Of a DNA stretch of 64,000 nucleotides, positions 1 through 8,383 are shown piece by piece. The DNA is from Microtetraspora niveoalba. Its GTDB lineage: Bacteria > Actinomycetota > Actinomycetes > Streptosporangiales > Streptosporangiaceae. The stretch spans positions 62,001 to 126,000 of the forward strand of contig NZ_BBYM01000011.1 in assembly GCF_001570405.1 (NCBI RefSeq). Reading direction: 5' to 3'. Each line of letters begins with the position of its first letter. Position 1 is the stretch's first letter. The notes beneath the pieces were generated by a model that searched no databases, was not told the origin of the DNA, and saw nothing but the letters and a program-made list of their open reading frames with translations. The position numbers were made by a program, and so were the translations under genes.

Positions 1-2
1 AG

Positions 3-923
3 CCGACGACGGACACAGCCGAGCCGCTCGCCCGAAGCGACCGCACGGGCTCCGCCGCGGACCTGACCACCGAGGCGTTCGTCGCCCACCGCAACCTGCT
101 GTTCACCGTCGCCTACGAGATGCTCGGCTCCGCCGCCGACGCCGAGGACGTCCTGCAGGAGACCTGGCTGCGGTGGGCGGGCGTCGATCTCGGCACGGTG
201 CTGGACCGGCGCGCGTACCTGGTCAAGATCACCACCCGGCAGGCCCTCATGCGGCTGCGCACACTCGGCCGGCGCAAGGAGTCCTACGTCGGCCCCTGGT
301 TGCCCGAGCCGCTGCTCACCGCGCCCGACGTGGCCGAGGACGTCGAGCTGGCCGACAGCGTCTCGACGGCGATGCTCCTGGTGCTGGAGACGCTCACGCC
401 GACCGAGCGGGCGGTGTTCGTGCTGCGCGAGGTGTTCGATGTCGACTACGACGAGATCGCCGACGCGGTCGGCAAGAGCCAGGCCGCGGTCCGCCAGATC
501 GCCCACCGGGCGCGGTCGAACGTCGCCGCGCGCCGACCGCGCGGCGTCGTCTCCCCGGCCCAGACCCGCGACGCGCTCGCGGCGTTCCGGCGGGCGGTCG
601 AAACGGGCGAGCTGCAACGTCTGCTCGACATCCTCGCGCCGGACGTCGTCCTCCTGAGCGACGGCGGCGGAGTCAGGCAGGCCGCGCCGACTCCCGTCGT
701 GGGAGCCGGCCGGGTGGCCGACGTGCTGCGCAGGATCGCCCCCGAGGCGACGCTGCGGCCGGCCCAGGTCAACGGCCACCCGGCACTGATCGTCCGGCTG
801 GACGGCGACATCGACACCGTCATCACGGTGCGCATCGACGACGGCCTCATCACCGGGCTCTACGCCGTGCGCAATCCCGAGAAGCTGTCGTACATGGAGC
901 GGGAGACCATTGTGAGCCGCTGA
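3..923 (+). CDS. ECF41-type sigma factor with SnoaL-like C-terminal domain (5' end outside window)
   Basis: An extracytoplasmic-function sigma factor that directs RNA polymerase to a small regulon. The frame is open to the left edge and has no ATG or GTG before position 120, so the real start lies upstream; residues TEAFVAHRNLLFTVAYE just ahead of that ATG are typical sigma region 2, which shows that 120 is not the start. Region 2 (AEDVLQETWLRW) is followed by the linker motif WLPEPL, then region 4 (PTERAVFVLREVF and a helix-turn-helix), then a SnoaL-like C-terminal domain containing DGGG. WLPEPL plus DGGG is the signature of the ECF41/SigJ group, in which the C-terminal domain tunes activity and replaces a separate anti-sigma factor. 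ECF41 genes are usually next to a carboxymuconolactone decarboxylase or oxidoreductase gene; none lies to the right, so any partner would be to the left of the window. Family call is firm; the target genes are unknown. Confidence 0.93.
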   Translation, partial: PTTDTAEPLARSDRTGSAADLTTEAFVAHRNLLFTVAYEMLGSAADAEDVLQETWLRWAGVDLGTVLDRRAYLVKITTRQALMRLRTLGRRKESYVGPWLPEPLLTAPDVAEDVELADSVSTAMLLVLETLTPTERAVFVLREVFDVDYDEIADAVGKSQAAVRQIAHRARSNVAARRPRGVVSPAQTRDALAAFRRAVETGELQRLLDILAPDVVLLSDGGGVRQAAPTPVVGAGRVADVLRRIAPEATLRPAQVNGHPALIVRLDGDIDTVITVRIDDGLITGLYAVRNPEKLSYMERETIVSR

Positions 924-952
924 GCCCTGGGCTCCGCCGGCACGTCGGCACT

Positions 953-975
953 GGGGCGGGCCGGCCGCCCGCCCC
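953..975. terminator. Hairpin between convergent genes
   Basis: Perfect 9-bp arms GGGGCGGGC and GCCCGCCCC around a CGGCC loop, between the stop codons of the sigma factor gene and the convergent helicase gene. There is no T-run, as is common for actinobacterial terminators, so the call rests on stem strength and position. Confidence 0.55.
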
Positions 976-1041
976 GCGGCGCCCACGGCGTCCCACCGCC
1001 TGCCTCCCGTACCCGGTCCCGCGAAAGGGGACGGCCCGGAG

Positions 1042-2808
1042 TCAGCGGCGCTGGGTGGCCCACTTTCTGATCATGGCGATGCGTTCCTTGATCTGCTCGG
1101 CCGACGCCTGAGCGATGGCGGGACCGCCGCACGAGCGGCGCAGCTCGGCGTGGATGACGCCGTGCGGCTGCCCGGTGCGGTGGTTCCACGCGCCGACCAG
1201 GCCGTTGAGCTCCTTGCGCAGCTCGTGGATCTGCTCGTGCGGGGCGAGGGCGGGCGCCGGCTCGTCGGTGCTCTTCCGCCGTTTGGAGGCCTGCTGGTCG
1301 GCCTGCCGCCGGCGCAGCAGGGACGCCACCTGGTGGGGCTCCAGCAGCCCGGGAAGGCCGATGAAGTCCTCCTCCTCCGGGGAGCCGGGCGCGGCGGAGG
1401 TGCCGAACTCGCCGCCGTCGAACAGCACCCGGTCGAAGGTCGCCGACGCCTCCAGCGTCTGGAACGGCAGCTCGTCCCCGAGCGCGTCCGGCTGCTTGCG
1501 CTCCTGCTGCACACGTTCGAGCAGGGAGTCGTCCAGCCCGTCCTCCGGCTGCGATCGGCCGAGGACGTGGTCGCGTTCCTCCTCCATCTCGGCGGCGAGC
1601 CCCATGAGGACCGGCACGGACGGCAGGAAGACGGACGCCATCTCCCCCCGCTTGCGGGCCCGGACGAAACGCCCGACCGCCTGCGCGAAGAACAGCGGCG
1701 TGGAGGTGCTGGTGGCGTAGACGCCGACGGCGAGCCTCGGGATGTCCACACCCTCGGACACCATGCGGACCGCGACCAGCCATCGCGCCTGCGACGCGGA
1801 GAAGTCCTTGATCTTCTGGGACGCCCCGGGATCGTCGGAGAGGACGACCGTCGCGCCCTCGCCGCTCACCGTCCTGATGTGCCGGGCGTACGCGCGGGCC
1901 GACTCGTGGTCGGAGGCGATGACGAGGCCCCCGGCGTCGGGGACGCCCCGGCGCACCTCGGTCAGCCGCCGGTCGGCCGCGTGGATGACCTGGCGGATCC
2001 AGTCGCCCTTCGGGTCGAGCGCGGCCCGCCACGCCTGGGAGAGCTGGTCCTTGGTGAGCGGGGTGCCGAGGGTGGCGGCGATCTCGTCGCCCGCCCGCGT
2101 CCGCCACTTCATCTCGCCCGAGTACGCCAGGAAGATCACCGGACGGACGACGCCGTCGGCCAGCGCCGGACCGTACCCGTAGGAGTAGTCGGAGGCGCTG
2201 CGCAGGGCCCCGTCGCCGTCTTCGACGTAGGTGACGAAAGGGATCGGGCTGTCATCCGAGCGGAACGGCGTGCCCGTCAGCGCCAGCCGCCTGGCGGCCG
2301 GCTCGAACGCCTCCCGGACGCCGTCGCCCCACGACTTCGCGTCGCCCGCGTGGTGGATCTCGTCGAAGATCACCAGCGTCTTGCGGGCCTCCGTGCGCGC
2401 CCGGTGCAACGCCGGGTGCATCGAGACCTGGGCGTACGTGATCGCCACGCCGGTGTAGTCGCGCGAGGTGGCGCCCTGGCTGTTCTTGAACTCGGGATCG
2501 ATGGCGATGCCGACCCGGCTTGCCGCGTCCGCCCACTGCCGCTTGAGGTGCTCGGTGGGCGTCACGATGGTCACGGCCTTGACGACGCCCTTGGACAGCA
2601 GCTCGCTGGCGATCCGCAGCGCGTACGTGGTCTTGCCCGCGCCCGGGGTCGCGACGGTGAGGAAGTCCCTCGGCTCACGCTGGAAGTAAAGGTCGAACGC
2701 CTCCTGCTGCCACGCGCGCAACTTGGGCGCGGTGCCCCAGGCGGCTCGGTCGGGATAGGAAGGCGACAGATGCGATGCGGCGGATACGCTCAACGACGCC
2801 TCCCCCAT
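1042..2808 (-). CDS. SF2 DEAD/DEAH-box helicase
   Basis: A 588-residue superfamily 2 nucleic-acid-dependent ATPase of the kind common in actinobacteria. Visible motifs in order: a Q-motif-like KLRAWQQEAFD near residue 35, Walker A ATPGAGKTT, motif Ia VTPTEHLKRQW, motif II DEIHH, motif III LTGTPFR, and the C-terminal RecA lobe with RMVSEGVDIPRL (motif V) and QAVGRFVRAR (motif VI). The last 150 residues are charged and not recognised. The ATG at 2808 is followed by GGGGGAGG inside codons 2-3; a TTG at codon 6 lies about 7 nt after it and could be the true start. No nuclease or restriction partner is adjacent, so a repair or RNA role cannot be told from context. Confidence 0.9.
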   Translation of the reverse strand: MGEASLSVSAASHLSPSYPDRAAWGTAPKLRAWQQEAFDLYFQREPRDFLTVATPGAGKTTYALRIASELLSKGVVKAVTIVTPTEHLKRQWADAASRVGIAIDPEFKNSQGATSRDYTGVAITYAQVSMHPALHRARTEARKTLVIFDEIHHAGDAKSWGDGVREAFEPAARRLALTGTPFRSDDSPIPFVTYVEDGDGALRSASDYSYGYGPALADGVVRPVIFLAYSGEMKWRTRAGDEIAATLGTPLTKDQLSQAWRAALDPKGDWIRQVIHAADRRLTEVRRGVPDAGGLVIASDHESARAYARHIRTVSGEGATVVLSDDPGASQKIKDFSASQARWLVAVRMVSEGVDIPRLAVGVYATSTSTPLFFAQAVGRFVRARKRGEMASVFLPSVPVLMGLAAEMEEERDHVLGRSQPEDGLDDSLLERVQQERKQPDALGDELPFQTLEASATFDRVLFDGGEFGTSAAPGSPEEEDFIGLPGLLEPHQVASLLRRRQADQQASKRRKSTDEPAPALAPHEQIHELRKELNGLVGAWNHRTGQPHGVIHAELRRSCGGPAIAQASAEQIKERIAMIRKWATQRR

Positions 2809-3053
2809 CCCGTTGGGACAATGCTGTATCTATCGGTTCGCTCCCTCACAGTGACCTCAGAGTAGCCCGCCCGACCGACAAGACGTGCCGACCGCCCGAG
2901 ATCCTGGCGGGGATCACCCCGCTGTGCTACGGCGGGCCGTACGCGCTGAGACATGTGTCACAACCGCCCCGCGCCCTCGGCGGCGGCCGGCAAGCCGGGT
3001 TTCCGCTCCCCCGGGTCGCCCGGGGGCGTACGACGCACCGGAAGGCGGAGATG

Positions 3054-3869
3054 TCAGCGGACGGCGGCCATCACGGCGTCGATGTCCGCGCGGGCGGCGG
3101 GTTCGTCCGGGTGGGCGAGCCCCAGGAGCACCGTGCTCGTGCCCTCGGCGTCGAGGAGCAGCGTCACGCGCAGGAAGGCCGGCCGGTTCACGGCGTCCCG
3201 GTACTCGGCGCGCAGCGCCCGCGTGTAGCCGCGGCGGGACCCGGCCCTCACCGCCCTGTCGTCCACGACATCGATCTTGTCGCCGCGCAGCAGCAGCCGC
3301 CCGTACATCTCGCTCAGGGAGACCACCGCCGGTCGCGGGTCCGCCGGGTCGGCGCGCTCGCCGCGCCGGGCCATCACGGTGGCCCGCCCGTCCTCCACGG
3401 CCACCGACGTGAAGCCCGTCACCGGCGCGACGAGGCCCTCCCGCCATCCGGGAGGGAGGTCGTACGCGACACGGGCGAGCGGGTCGACGACCGTGCCGGT
3501 GGGGGCCCGCTCCGTGCCGCCGCCGATGACCGTCACGACCAGCACGCCGACCACCAGGCCGGCCGCGGCCGAGACCACGGTGCCGACGAGGAGGCGCACC
3601 ATCCACCGGGGCATCCGGCGCGGCGGCGACGCCGGGGTGCCGTACCGGTGGGCCGACGGCGGCAGGCTCTCGCCGGGATGACCGTCGGCGTCGGCATAAG
3701 GATGAACACCTCGGCGGAAGGGGTCGGCACGCCCGGAGAAGGCGGCATCGTGACCGGAGCCGCGCTCGGCGTCGTCACCGCGAAGCGCGTCGCCGCGTTT
3801 CCCGTCGACTCCGGCCGCGTCGTCCGGGTCGGACGGCGGCCATACTCGACGCGTCCATTCCTCGTCCAC
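3054..3869 (-). CDS. Membrane-anchored protein of unknown function
   Basis: A 271-residue protein not assigned to a named family. The N-terminal 90 residues are acidic, proline-rich and probably disordered in the cytoplasm; a basic stretch (RRMPRWMVRLL) precedes one strong transmembrane helix at about residues 93-115, and the remaining 150 residues form a predicted extracytoplasmic domain with mixed beta and alpha character. It resembles actinobacterial membrane proteins that show only a lipoprotein-like sensor domain outside. The start is GTG with a clear AGGAGG 5-6 nt upstream. It lies between the helicase gene and an intergenic tandem repeat, on the same strand as both neighbours, with no obvious operon partner. 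Confidence 0.72.
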   Translation of the reverse strand: MDEEWTRRVWPPSDPDDAAGVDGKRGDALRGDDAERGSGHDAAFSGRADPFRRGVHPYADADGHPGESLPPSAHRYGTPASPPRRMPRWMVRLLVGTVVSAAAGLVVGVLVVTVIGGGTERAPTGTVVDPLARVAYDLPPGWREGLVAPVTGFTSVAVEDGRATVMARRGERADPADPRPAVVSLSEMYGRLLLRGDKIDVVDDRAVRAGSRRGYTRALRAEYRDAVNRPAFLRVTLLLDAEGTSTVLLGLAHPDEPAARADIDAVMAAVR

Positions 3870-4042
3870 GACGCCTCCTGAACCACGGCACGAGCGCTGA
3901 GCGGTGGATTTCGCGGGTCGGCATCCCTCGGCGGGAAGTCAACAGGAGTTACTCACGGCTACGGCGGCCCGTCAACGGGAGTCCCGACATTCTTCGCCAG
4001 GCCAGGCCGCCCGAGTACAACGCCGACACGCCCTGGAGCTCC

Positions 4043-4191
4043 GCCTTGGCCCGGAGCGCCGCCGCCGCCCTGGCTCGAAGCGCCGCCGTGACTGAAGCGC
4101 CACCGCGCCCTGGAGCGCCGCCCTGGCCCGGAGCGCCGCCGTGGCTTGAAGCACCGCCCTGGCTCGGAGCGCCGCCGTGCCTTGAAGCGCC
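4043..4191. repeat. Degenerate 18-bp tandem repeat array
   Basis: About eight units of a GCC(C/G)TGGC(C/T)(C/T)G(A/G)AGC(A/G)CC type, alternating between a CTGG..CGGAG form and a GTGG..TTGAAG form, which gives a 36-bp higher-order period in 4120-4191. One unit is 17 bp and there is one 6-bp GCCGCC insertion. The array sits 23 bp after the stop codon of the metalloprotease gene. As the period is a multiple of three it gives hexapeptide patterns in any frame (for example APPWLG/APPWLE on the plus strand), but no frame has a credible gene. The rest of the 344-bp gap (3870-4213) shows nothing else. Confidence 0.8.
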
Positions 4192-4213
4192 GCTGTTCCA
4201 CACTGCCGGAGGC

Positions 4214-5233
4214 TCACGCCCCCGACCGGCGGTAGGTGTCCCACATCTCGTGCATCCGGGCGGCCTGACCGGCGGTGAACTCCGACATGCACCGGTCGTA
4301 CCCGTAGTCCATGAAGTTGCGGACGGGGTCGTCGCCGGGCGCCGGGCACGAGTCCCTGCGCCCGGGACAGCCGGAGCTCGGCGACGCCTCGGGGGGCGTG
4401 TCGTCCACGAAGTCGCCCGGCGCCTCGCAGCCGTTCTCGAAGGTGTGCACCAGCCCGAACCAGTGGCCGATCTCGTGAACGGCGGTGAATCCTCGGTTGA
4501 AGTTGACCAGCGGCCCTCCGGGCATGCTGCGCCAGTCGATCACCACGCCGTCGAGCTGCGGCTCGTCCTTGTACCAGTACGGATATGTGGCATAGCCGAG
4601 GACCAACTGGCTGAGCTGGGCGAGATAGAGGTTCAGCGTCTCCGGGCCGCCCGTCCGAAGCTTGCGCTTCATCGGCTCCTCGTTCGCCACGGGATCGCGG
4701 AACCACTCCGAGTTGGCGGTGTGAGTGATGCCCTTGAGCTCGAAACGGAAGCCGGTGTCGGCGCCGCCGACCTTGCCGCCGTAGGCGGCGTTGAGGGCGG
4801 CCACCTGCTGCCGTACGGCCGCGTCGGGCGCACCGAGCGCGCCGTCTTTGATGACGTGCACCCACAGCGGCACGATGACGGTCTCGACGGCCTTCCGGCC
4901 GTGCCTGTCCCGCCCCGCCTCAACGCGCGACGCGAAGCGACGTCGCAGATCGGCGGACATCCGGCGGATCTGACCGGCACCCGGGGCGCGCGGCTCGGCC
5001 AGTCGCGCCGGCGGACGAGTGTGCGGCCCGGCCCGGCATTCGTCCCGAGCCCCGGCGGCTCCGGCGCGGCTCCCGGCTCGGACGCCGACGGCTCCGGTCC
5101 GGCTCTCGGCCCGGGTCCCGGCTGCGGCCCGGCTCTCAGCCCCAGCCTCGGTGGACCCGGCTCGGCTCTCGGCGGGAAACCCGCACACCGTGAACAGACA
5201 TGCCAAAGAGACGGCGAGCACGCGCCGGGCCAT
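4214..5233 (-). CDS. Secreted zinc metalloprotease, M43 (pappalysin/cytophagalysin) family
   Basis: A 339-residue secreted endopeptidase. A signal peptide (MARRVLAVSLACLFTVCG) is followed by a low-complexity region, residues about 22-85, made of repeated ESRAG/GSRAG-like pieces, then the metzincin domain. The zinc motif is HEIGHWFGLVH (His253, Glu254, His257, His263) and the Met-turn is NFMDY near residue 308; cysteines flanking both (GCEAPGD, SGCPG, DSCPAPG, DRCMSEF) should form the disulfides usual for M43. The start ATG has GGGGGAG 6 nt upstream. Length fits actinobacterial M43 proteases. The N-terminal repeats are probably a propeptide or spacer; their codons are as degenerate-repetitive as the array downstream of the gene. 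Substrate unknown. Confidence 0.9.
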   Translation of the reverse strand: MARRVLAVSLACLFTVCGFPAESRAGSTEAGAESRAAAGTRAESRTGAVGVRAGSRAGAAGARDECRAGPHTRPPARLAEPRAPGAGQIRRMSADLRRRFASRVEAGRDRHGRKAVETVIVPLWVHVIKDGALGAPDAAVRQQVAALNAAYGGKVGGADTGFRFELKGITHTANSEWFRDPVANEEPMKRKLRTGGPETLNLYLAQLSQLVLGYATYPYWYKDEPQLDGVVIDWRSMPGGPLVNFNRGFTAVHEIGHWFGLVHTFENGCEAPGDFVDDTPPEASPSSGCPGRRDSCPAPGDDPVRNFMDYGYDRCMSEFTAGQAARMHEMWDTYRRSGA

Positions 5234-5308
5234 TCGCTCCCCCGATACGACTGGTCAGACAGAGAGCTGACGCTAGCCGTACCGGGAGCGGTCATCCCGG
5301 ATCGACAC

Positions 5309-5560
5309 TCACTCGCCCGCGGGCTCTCCCTTGGGCAGCCCCTCGTAGATCTCCTTGCATTCGGGGCAGACCGGGTACTTCTTCGGATCCCGGCTGGGCA
5401 CCCATACCTTGCCGCACAGAGCGCGGACCGGTGTGCCGGTCACCATGCTTTGGGTGATCTTGTTCTTGTCGGCGTAGTGCGAGAACCGCTCGTGGTCGCC
5501 GTCCCCGTGCGAGAGCCTCGGAGTGACATCGCTCTCGGGAAGAATCTTCGTACCGCTCAC
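5309..5560 (-). CDS. DUF3039 family protein
   Basis: An 83-residue protein of the actinobacterial DUF3039 family, recognised by HERFSHYADKNKI, GTPVRALCGKVWVP and DPKKYPVCPECKEIYE. The single upstream Cys and the CPEC pair suggest a small zinc-binding fold, but no function is established. It is normally a single conserved gene. Here it lies between the efflux transporter terminator and the metalloprotease gene, all on the minus strand. Confidence 0.9.
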   Translation of the reverse strand: MSGTKILPESDVTPRLSHGDGDHERFSHYADKNKITQSMVTGTPVRALCGKVWVPSRDPKKYPVCPECKEIYEGLPKGEPAGE

Positions 5561-5589
5561 GAGTACCGATTTTACGCGCCGAAAGAAAT

Positions 5590-5631
5590 CGCTCCGCCGA
5601 TCCGCCCACAGCGGGGCGGACCGGCGGAGCG
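5590..5631 (-). terminator. Intrinsic terminator after the DHA2 transporter gene
   Basis: A two-part hairpin: outer arms CGCTCCGCCG and CGGCGGAGCG pair perfectly, a 2-nt internal mismatch follows, then inner arms CCGCCC and GGGCGG around a 6-nt loop. Read on the minus strand it starts 8 nt past the transporter stop and is followed by ATTTCTTT, so it is a good intrinsic terminator in that direction. Confidence 0.85.
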
Positions 5632-5639
5632 CACGGCGG

Positions 5640-7205
5640 TCAGCCCATGTGGACGGGAGCGCCTTCGGTCTTGCGACCCGCCTTCACGAAGAGGGCGAGC
5701 AGCGCGGCCAGGACGGCGACGCCCGTGCTGACGGTGAAGCCGAGGTGCAGGCCGTCCATGAAGGACAGGTGCGCGGCCTTGGTGATCACACTGCCCATCG
5801 GCTCGGGGAGCCCCGGAGGTGCCATGCCCACGGCGGCGAGCCCCTTGAGCCCCTCCATCTGCTCGGCGGGGATGGCCGCGGCGGCCTGACCGATGTGGCC
5901 GGGCAGCACCTCTCCCACCTTGGCGGACACGATGGCGCCCAGGATCGCGGTGCCCAGCGCGCCGCCGACCTGCATGGCGGACTGCTGCACGCCGCCCGCG
6001 ACACCGCTGAGGTCCTCGGGAGCGTTGCCCACGATGATCTCCGTCGCCCCGACGAAGACCGGCGAGAGGCCGAACGCGAGCAGGACGAACGGGATCGCGC
6101 TGTCGATGAACGCCGCCTCCACGCTCAGTCGGGACATCAGGAACATCGCCAACGCGGTCACCAGCATGCCGCCCGCGATGGTGATCTTGGGGCCGAGCTT
6201 TCCGATGAGGACGCCGGCGAGCGGCGAAGCGACGATCATGCCCGCGCTCATCGGCAACATGCGGAGGCCGGAGTCCATCGGGGACAACCCGTGCACGCCC
6301 TGGAAGAAGAACGTGAGGAAGAACATCGCGCCGAACATCGAGAACGCGACCAGGATCATCAGGCCGGTGCCGATGGAGACCGAGGAGTTCCTGAAGAGGC
6401 TGAGCGGCAGCAGCGGCTCGCTCACCCGGGACTGCCAGAACAGGAAGATCCCGCCGATCACCACGGTGGCGGCGATGAACGCGATCGTCTTGCCGTCGCC
6501 CCAGCCCCAGTCGGGCGCCTTGATGATGGCCCACACCAGGGAGAACATCGTGCCGGAGAGCAGCACGACGCCCAGCCAGTCGATCCGCGACAACATCTGC
6601 GCGCGGCTCTCCTTCAGGACCCACACGCCGACCGCGAGAGCGACCGCGCCCACGGGGACGTTGATGAAGAAGACCGACTGCCAGCTCACGTTCTCGACGA
6701 GCAGGCCGCCGATGATGGGACCGCCCGCGCTGGACAGACCGATGATCGCCCCCCACGCGCCCATCGCCATGTTGAGCTTGTCACCCGGGAAGGCGGAGCG
6801 CAGCAGCGCCAGCGCGGCGGGCTGCAGCATCGCGCCGAACAGGCCCTGCAGCACACGGAGCGCGATCAGCGCGCCCACCGTGCCGCTGAGACCGATGGCG
6901 AGGGACGTCAACGCGAAGCCGGCCACTCCGATGAGGAAGATCCGCTTGTGGCCGAAGAGGTCGCCCAACTTTCCCGCGGTGATGAGGAACACCGCCAGCG
7001 CGAGCAGATAACCGCTGGTGACCCACTGGAGGTCGGCCAGGGACGCCTTCAGCTCCACCTGGATCACGGGGTTCGCGATCGCGACCACGGTGCCGTCGAG
7101 CATCACCATGATGACGCCCAGCGAAACCGCGAGCAGCGTCATCCACGGGTGGCCTTTGCCGCGCCCCGCGGGCGCGTCAGAGTGTACGGCTAACGCCTGA
7201 GCCAT
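5640..7205 (-). CDS. DHA2-family (EmrB/QacA-type) MFS drug efflux transporter
   Basis: A 521-residue proton-coupled exporter of the 14-helix DHA2 family. Hydrophobic segments run from about residue 25 to 505; the family motif region GYLLALAVFLITAGKLGDLFGHKR (motif A, loop 2-3, seen as GKLGDLFGHKR) and the motif C-like GPIIGG in helix 5 are present. The chosen ATG (7205) has GGGGGATC 6-9 nt upstream; an in-frame ATG at 7220 has no ribosome site. It is divergently transcribed from a TetR gene, with operator-like repeats between them, so it is very probably repressed by that protein and induced by a toxic substrate, perhaps an antibiotic. Substrate cannot be read from sequence. Confidence 0.93.
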   Translation of the reverse strand: MAQALAVHSDAPAGRGKGHPWMTLLAVSLGVIMVMLDGTVVAIANPVIQVELKASLADLQWVTSGYLLALAVFLITAGKLGDLFGHKRIFLIGVAGFALTSLAIGLSGTVGALIALRVLQGLFGAMLQPAALALLRSAFPGDKLNMAMGAWGAIIGLSSAGGPIIGGLLVENVSWQSVFFINVPVGAVALAVGVWVLKESRAQMLSRIDWLGVVLLSGTMFSLVWAIIKAPDWGWGDGKTIAFIAATVVIGGIFLFWQSRVSEPLLPLSLFRNSSVSIGTGLMILVAFSMFGAMFFLTFFFQGVHGLSPMDSGLRMLPMSAGMIVASPLAGVLIGKLGPKITIAGGMLVTALAMFLMSRLSVEAAFIDSAIPFVLLAFGLSPVFVGATEIIVGNAPEDLSGVAGGVQQSAMQVGGALGTAILGAIVSAKVGEVLPGHIGQAAAAIPAEQMEGLKGLAAVGMAPPGLPEPMGSVITKAAHLSFMDGLHLGFTVSTGVAVLAALLALFVKAGRKTEGAPVHMG

Positions 7206-7246
7206 GATCGGATCCCCCATTCAGAGAAGACAACCGGAGTAACTTA

Positions 7247-7268
7247 TGTCACCTCATGACAGATGACA
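7247..7268. promoter_or_regulatory. Operator-like inverted and direct repeats between efflux gene and tetR
   Basis: TGTCACCTCATGACA (7247-7261) has perfect TGTCA/TGACA arms with a 5-nt spacer, and a third TGACA follows at 7264-7268. On the minus strand TTGTCA (ending in this third copy) lies 17 nt from TAAGTT, a weak but correctly spaced -35/-10 pair for the transporter gene, so a repressor on the repeat would cover the promoter. A second small inverted repeat, TGCCA-TC-TGGCA, is at 7291-7302, closer to tetR. Binding by the adjacent TetR protein is inferred. Confidence 0.6.
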
Positions 7269-7322
7269 AACTCTTTTTTCCGGCATACGGTGCCATCTGG
7301 CAGAGTATGAAGCGAGGGTTTC

Positions 7323-7937
7323 GTGAAGATGACAACCATTGGTCTACGGGAACGCAAGAAGCGAAAGACCCGGATCGCGCTGATCGACGCCGCCCTCGAC
7401 CTGTTCCTAACACAGGGGTACGACATAACGACGGTCGACCAGGTCGCCGCCGCCGTGGACGTCTCGCCCCGGACCTTCTTCCGCTACTTCGCCTCGAAGG
7501 AGGAGGTCGCGCTCTCAACCTGCCGGGACGGTCAGGAGATCTTCCTGAGGGCGCTGTGTTCCAGGCCTGGGGAGGAGTCACCGTACCAGGCCGTGACCCA
7601 GGCGATGCGCGTCACACTGGCCGCTCTGCGCGAAGGAGACCCCGACGACGCACAGCGTCTCGCCAAGGTGCGACGGCTCATCGACGCGACCCCCTCGCTC
7701 GCCGCCGGGCTGATGTGCATGATCAACAAGGGCGACCGGCAGCTCACCGAGGAGGTCGCCCGCCGCCGCGGCACCGACACGGACGACCTGCGGACGCAGT
7801 TCGTGGTGTCGATCCTCAACACGCTCCTCCGGGTCTGCTTCGAACACGGCTCCCCCGATCTCGCCCCCCTGTCCGAGCGCATGGAGCGCATCCTCGCCAT
7901 CGCCGAGGAGTGCCTGCGCCCCGGCTGGGACCGCTGA
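7323..7937 (+). CDS. TetR-family transcriptional repressor of the divergent efflux gene
   Basis: A 204-residue TetR protein. The N-terminal DNA-binding domain is typical: RIALIDAALDLFLTQGYD, then the helix-turn-helix TTVDQVAAAVDVSPRTFFRYFASKEE at about residues 37-62. The C-terminal ligand domain (to residue 204) resembles the MftR/AcrR-like group but the ligand is unknown. The GTG start has GAGGG 6-7 nt upstream; an ATG two codons later is an alternative. Divergent orientation to the DHA2 transporter with a palindrome in the 117-bp gap indicates local control of that pump and of itself. Confidence 0.93.
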   Translation: MKMTTIGLRERKKRKTRIALIDAALDLFLTQGYDITTVDQVAAAVDVSPRTFFRYFASKEEVALSTCRDGQEIFLRALCSRPGEESPYQAVTQAMRVTLAALREGDPDDAQRLAKVRRLIDATPSLAAGLMCMINKGDRQLTEEVARRRGTDTDDLRTQFVVSILNTLLRVCFEHGSPDLAPLSERMERILAIAEECLRPGWDR

Positions 7938-8346
7938 GCGACCGGCCCCGCGCCCGAGACACCACCCGCGGGGCCCGGTCGCCACCGCCGAGCGAACAGG
8001 CTGTCCCCCACCGCCGCGGACGGCGTCCACACATCACCGCCCACCCAGCACCGCCGTTCCACCCCCAGGAGCCGCCGTCCACGCGCCGCCGTCCCCTGAC
8101 CTCCGCGCATGTTCCCCAGGGGGCCGGCCGGACGGCCGCACCACCGGCTCGTGGCCGCGGAAGCGGTCAACGACGCCGTGGTGATCGTCCACGCACGGCC
8201 TTCCGCCGGCCCGCCCGGCCTCCGCGCCGGATTCGATCAATGTACGGTTCATCCGGCGCGCGACCCGATCCCGCCGGTCAGCCCCCTCGCCCCGCCCTCC
8301 CGCCCCACTGTCGCCTGTACGGGGCGAGCGGCCACGCCTATCGTCC
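7938..8346. other. Gene-free stretch upstream of the mannanase gene
   Basis: No gene is supported here. One plus-strand frame happens to stay open from tetR into the mannanase gene, but its codons are not protein-like and the mannanase has its own signal peptide and ribosome site. No promoter, repeat or RNA was recognised in the first 400 bases. Confidence 0.6.
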
Positions 8347-8360
8347 TGGGAGCGCTCCCA
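8347..8360. promoter_or_regulatory. CebR/CelR-type operator
   Basis: TGGGAGCGCTCCCA is a perfect 14-bp palindrome and the exact sequence known as the binding site of CebR/CelR, the cello-oligosaccharide-responsive LacI-family repressors of Streptomyces and Thermobifida. It lies 23 bp before the mannanase start codon, where a bound repressor would block transcription. The repressor gene is not in the window. Confidence 0.88.
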
Positions 8361-8383
8361 TTCCACACGACCGAAGGTGGGTC

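Noticed and set aside
1150-2865. 571-codon plus-strand frame opposite the helicase
   Set aside because: Shadow frame; all helicase motifs are on the minus strand.
4043-4191. CRISPR array
   Set aside because: Units are contiguous 18-bp repeats with no unique spacers and no cas genes.
7256-8383. Upstream extension of the mannanase frame to 834 codons
   Set aside because: The extension runs through the TetR gene in another frame, is Arg/Pro-rich, and would bury the signal peptide; the ATG at 8384 has its own ribosome site and operator.
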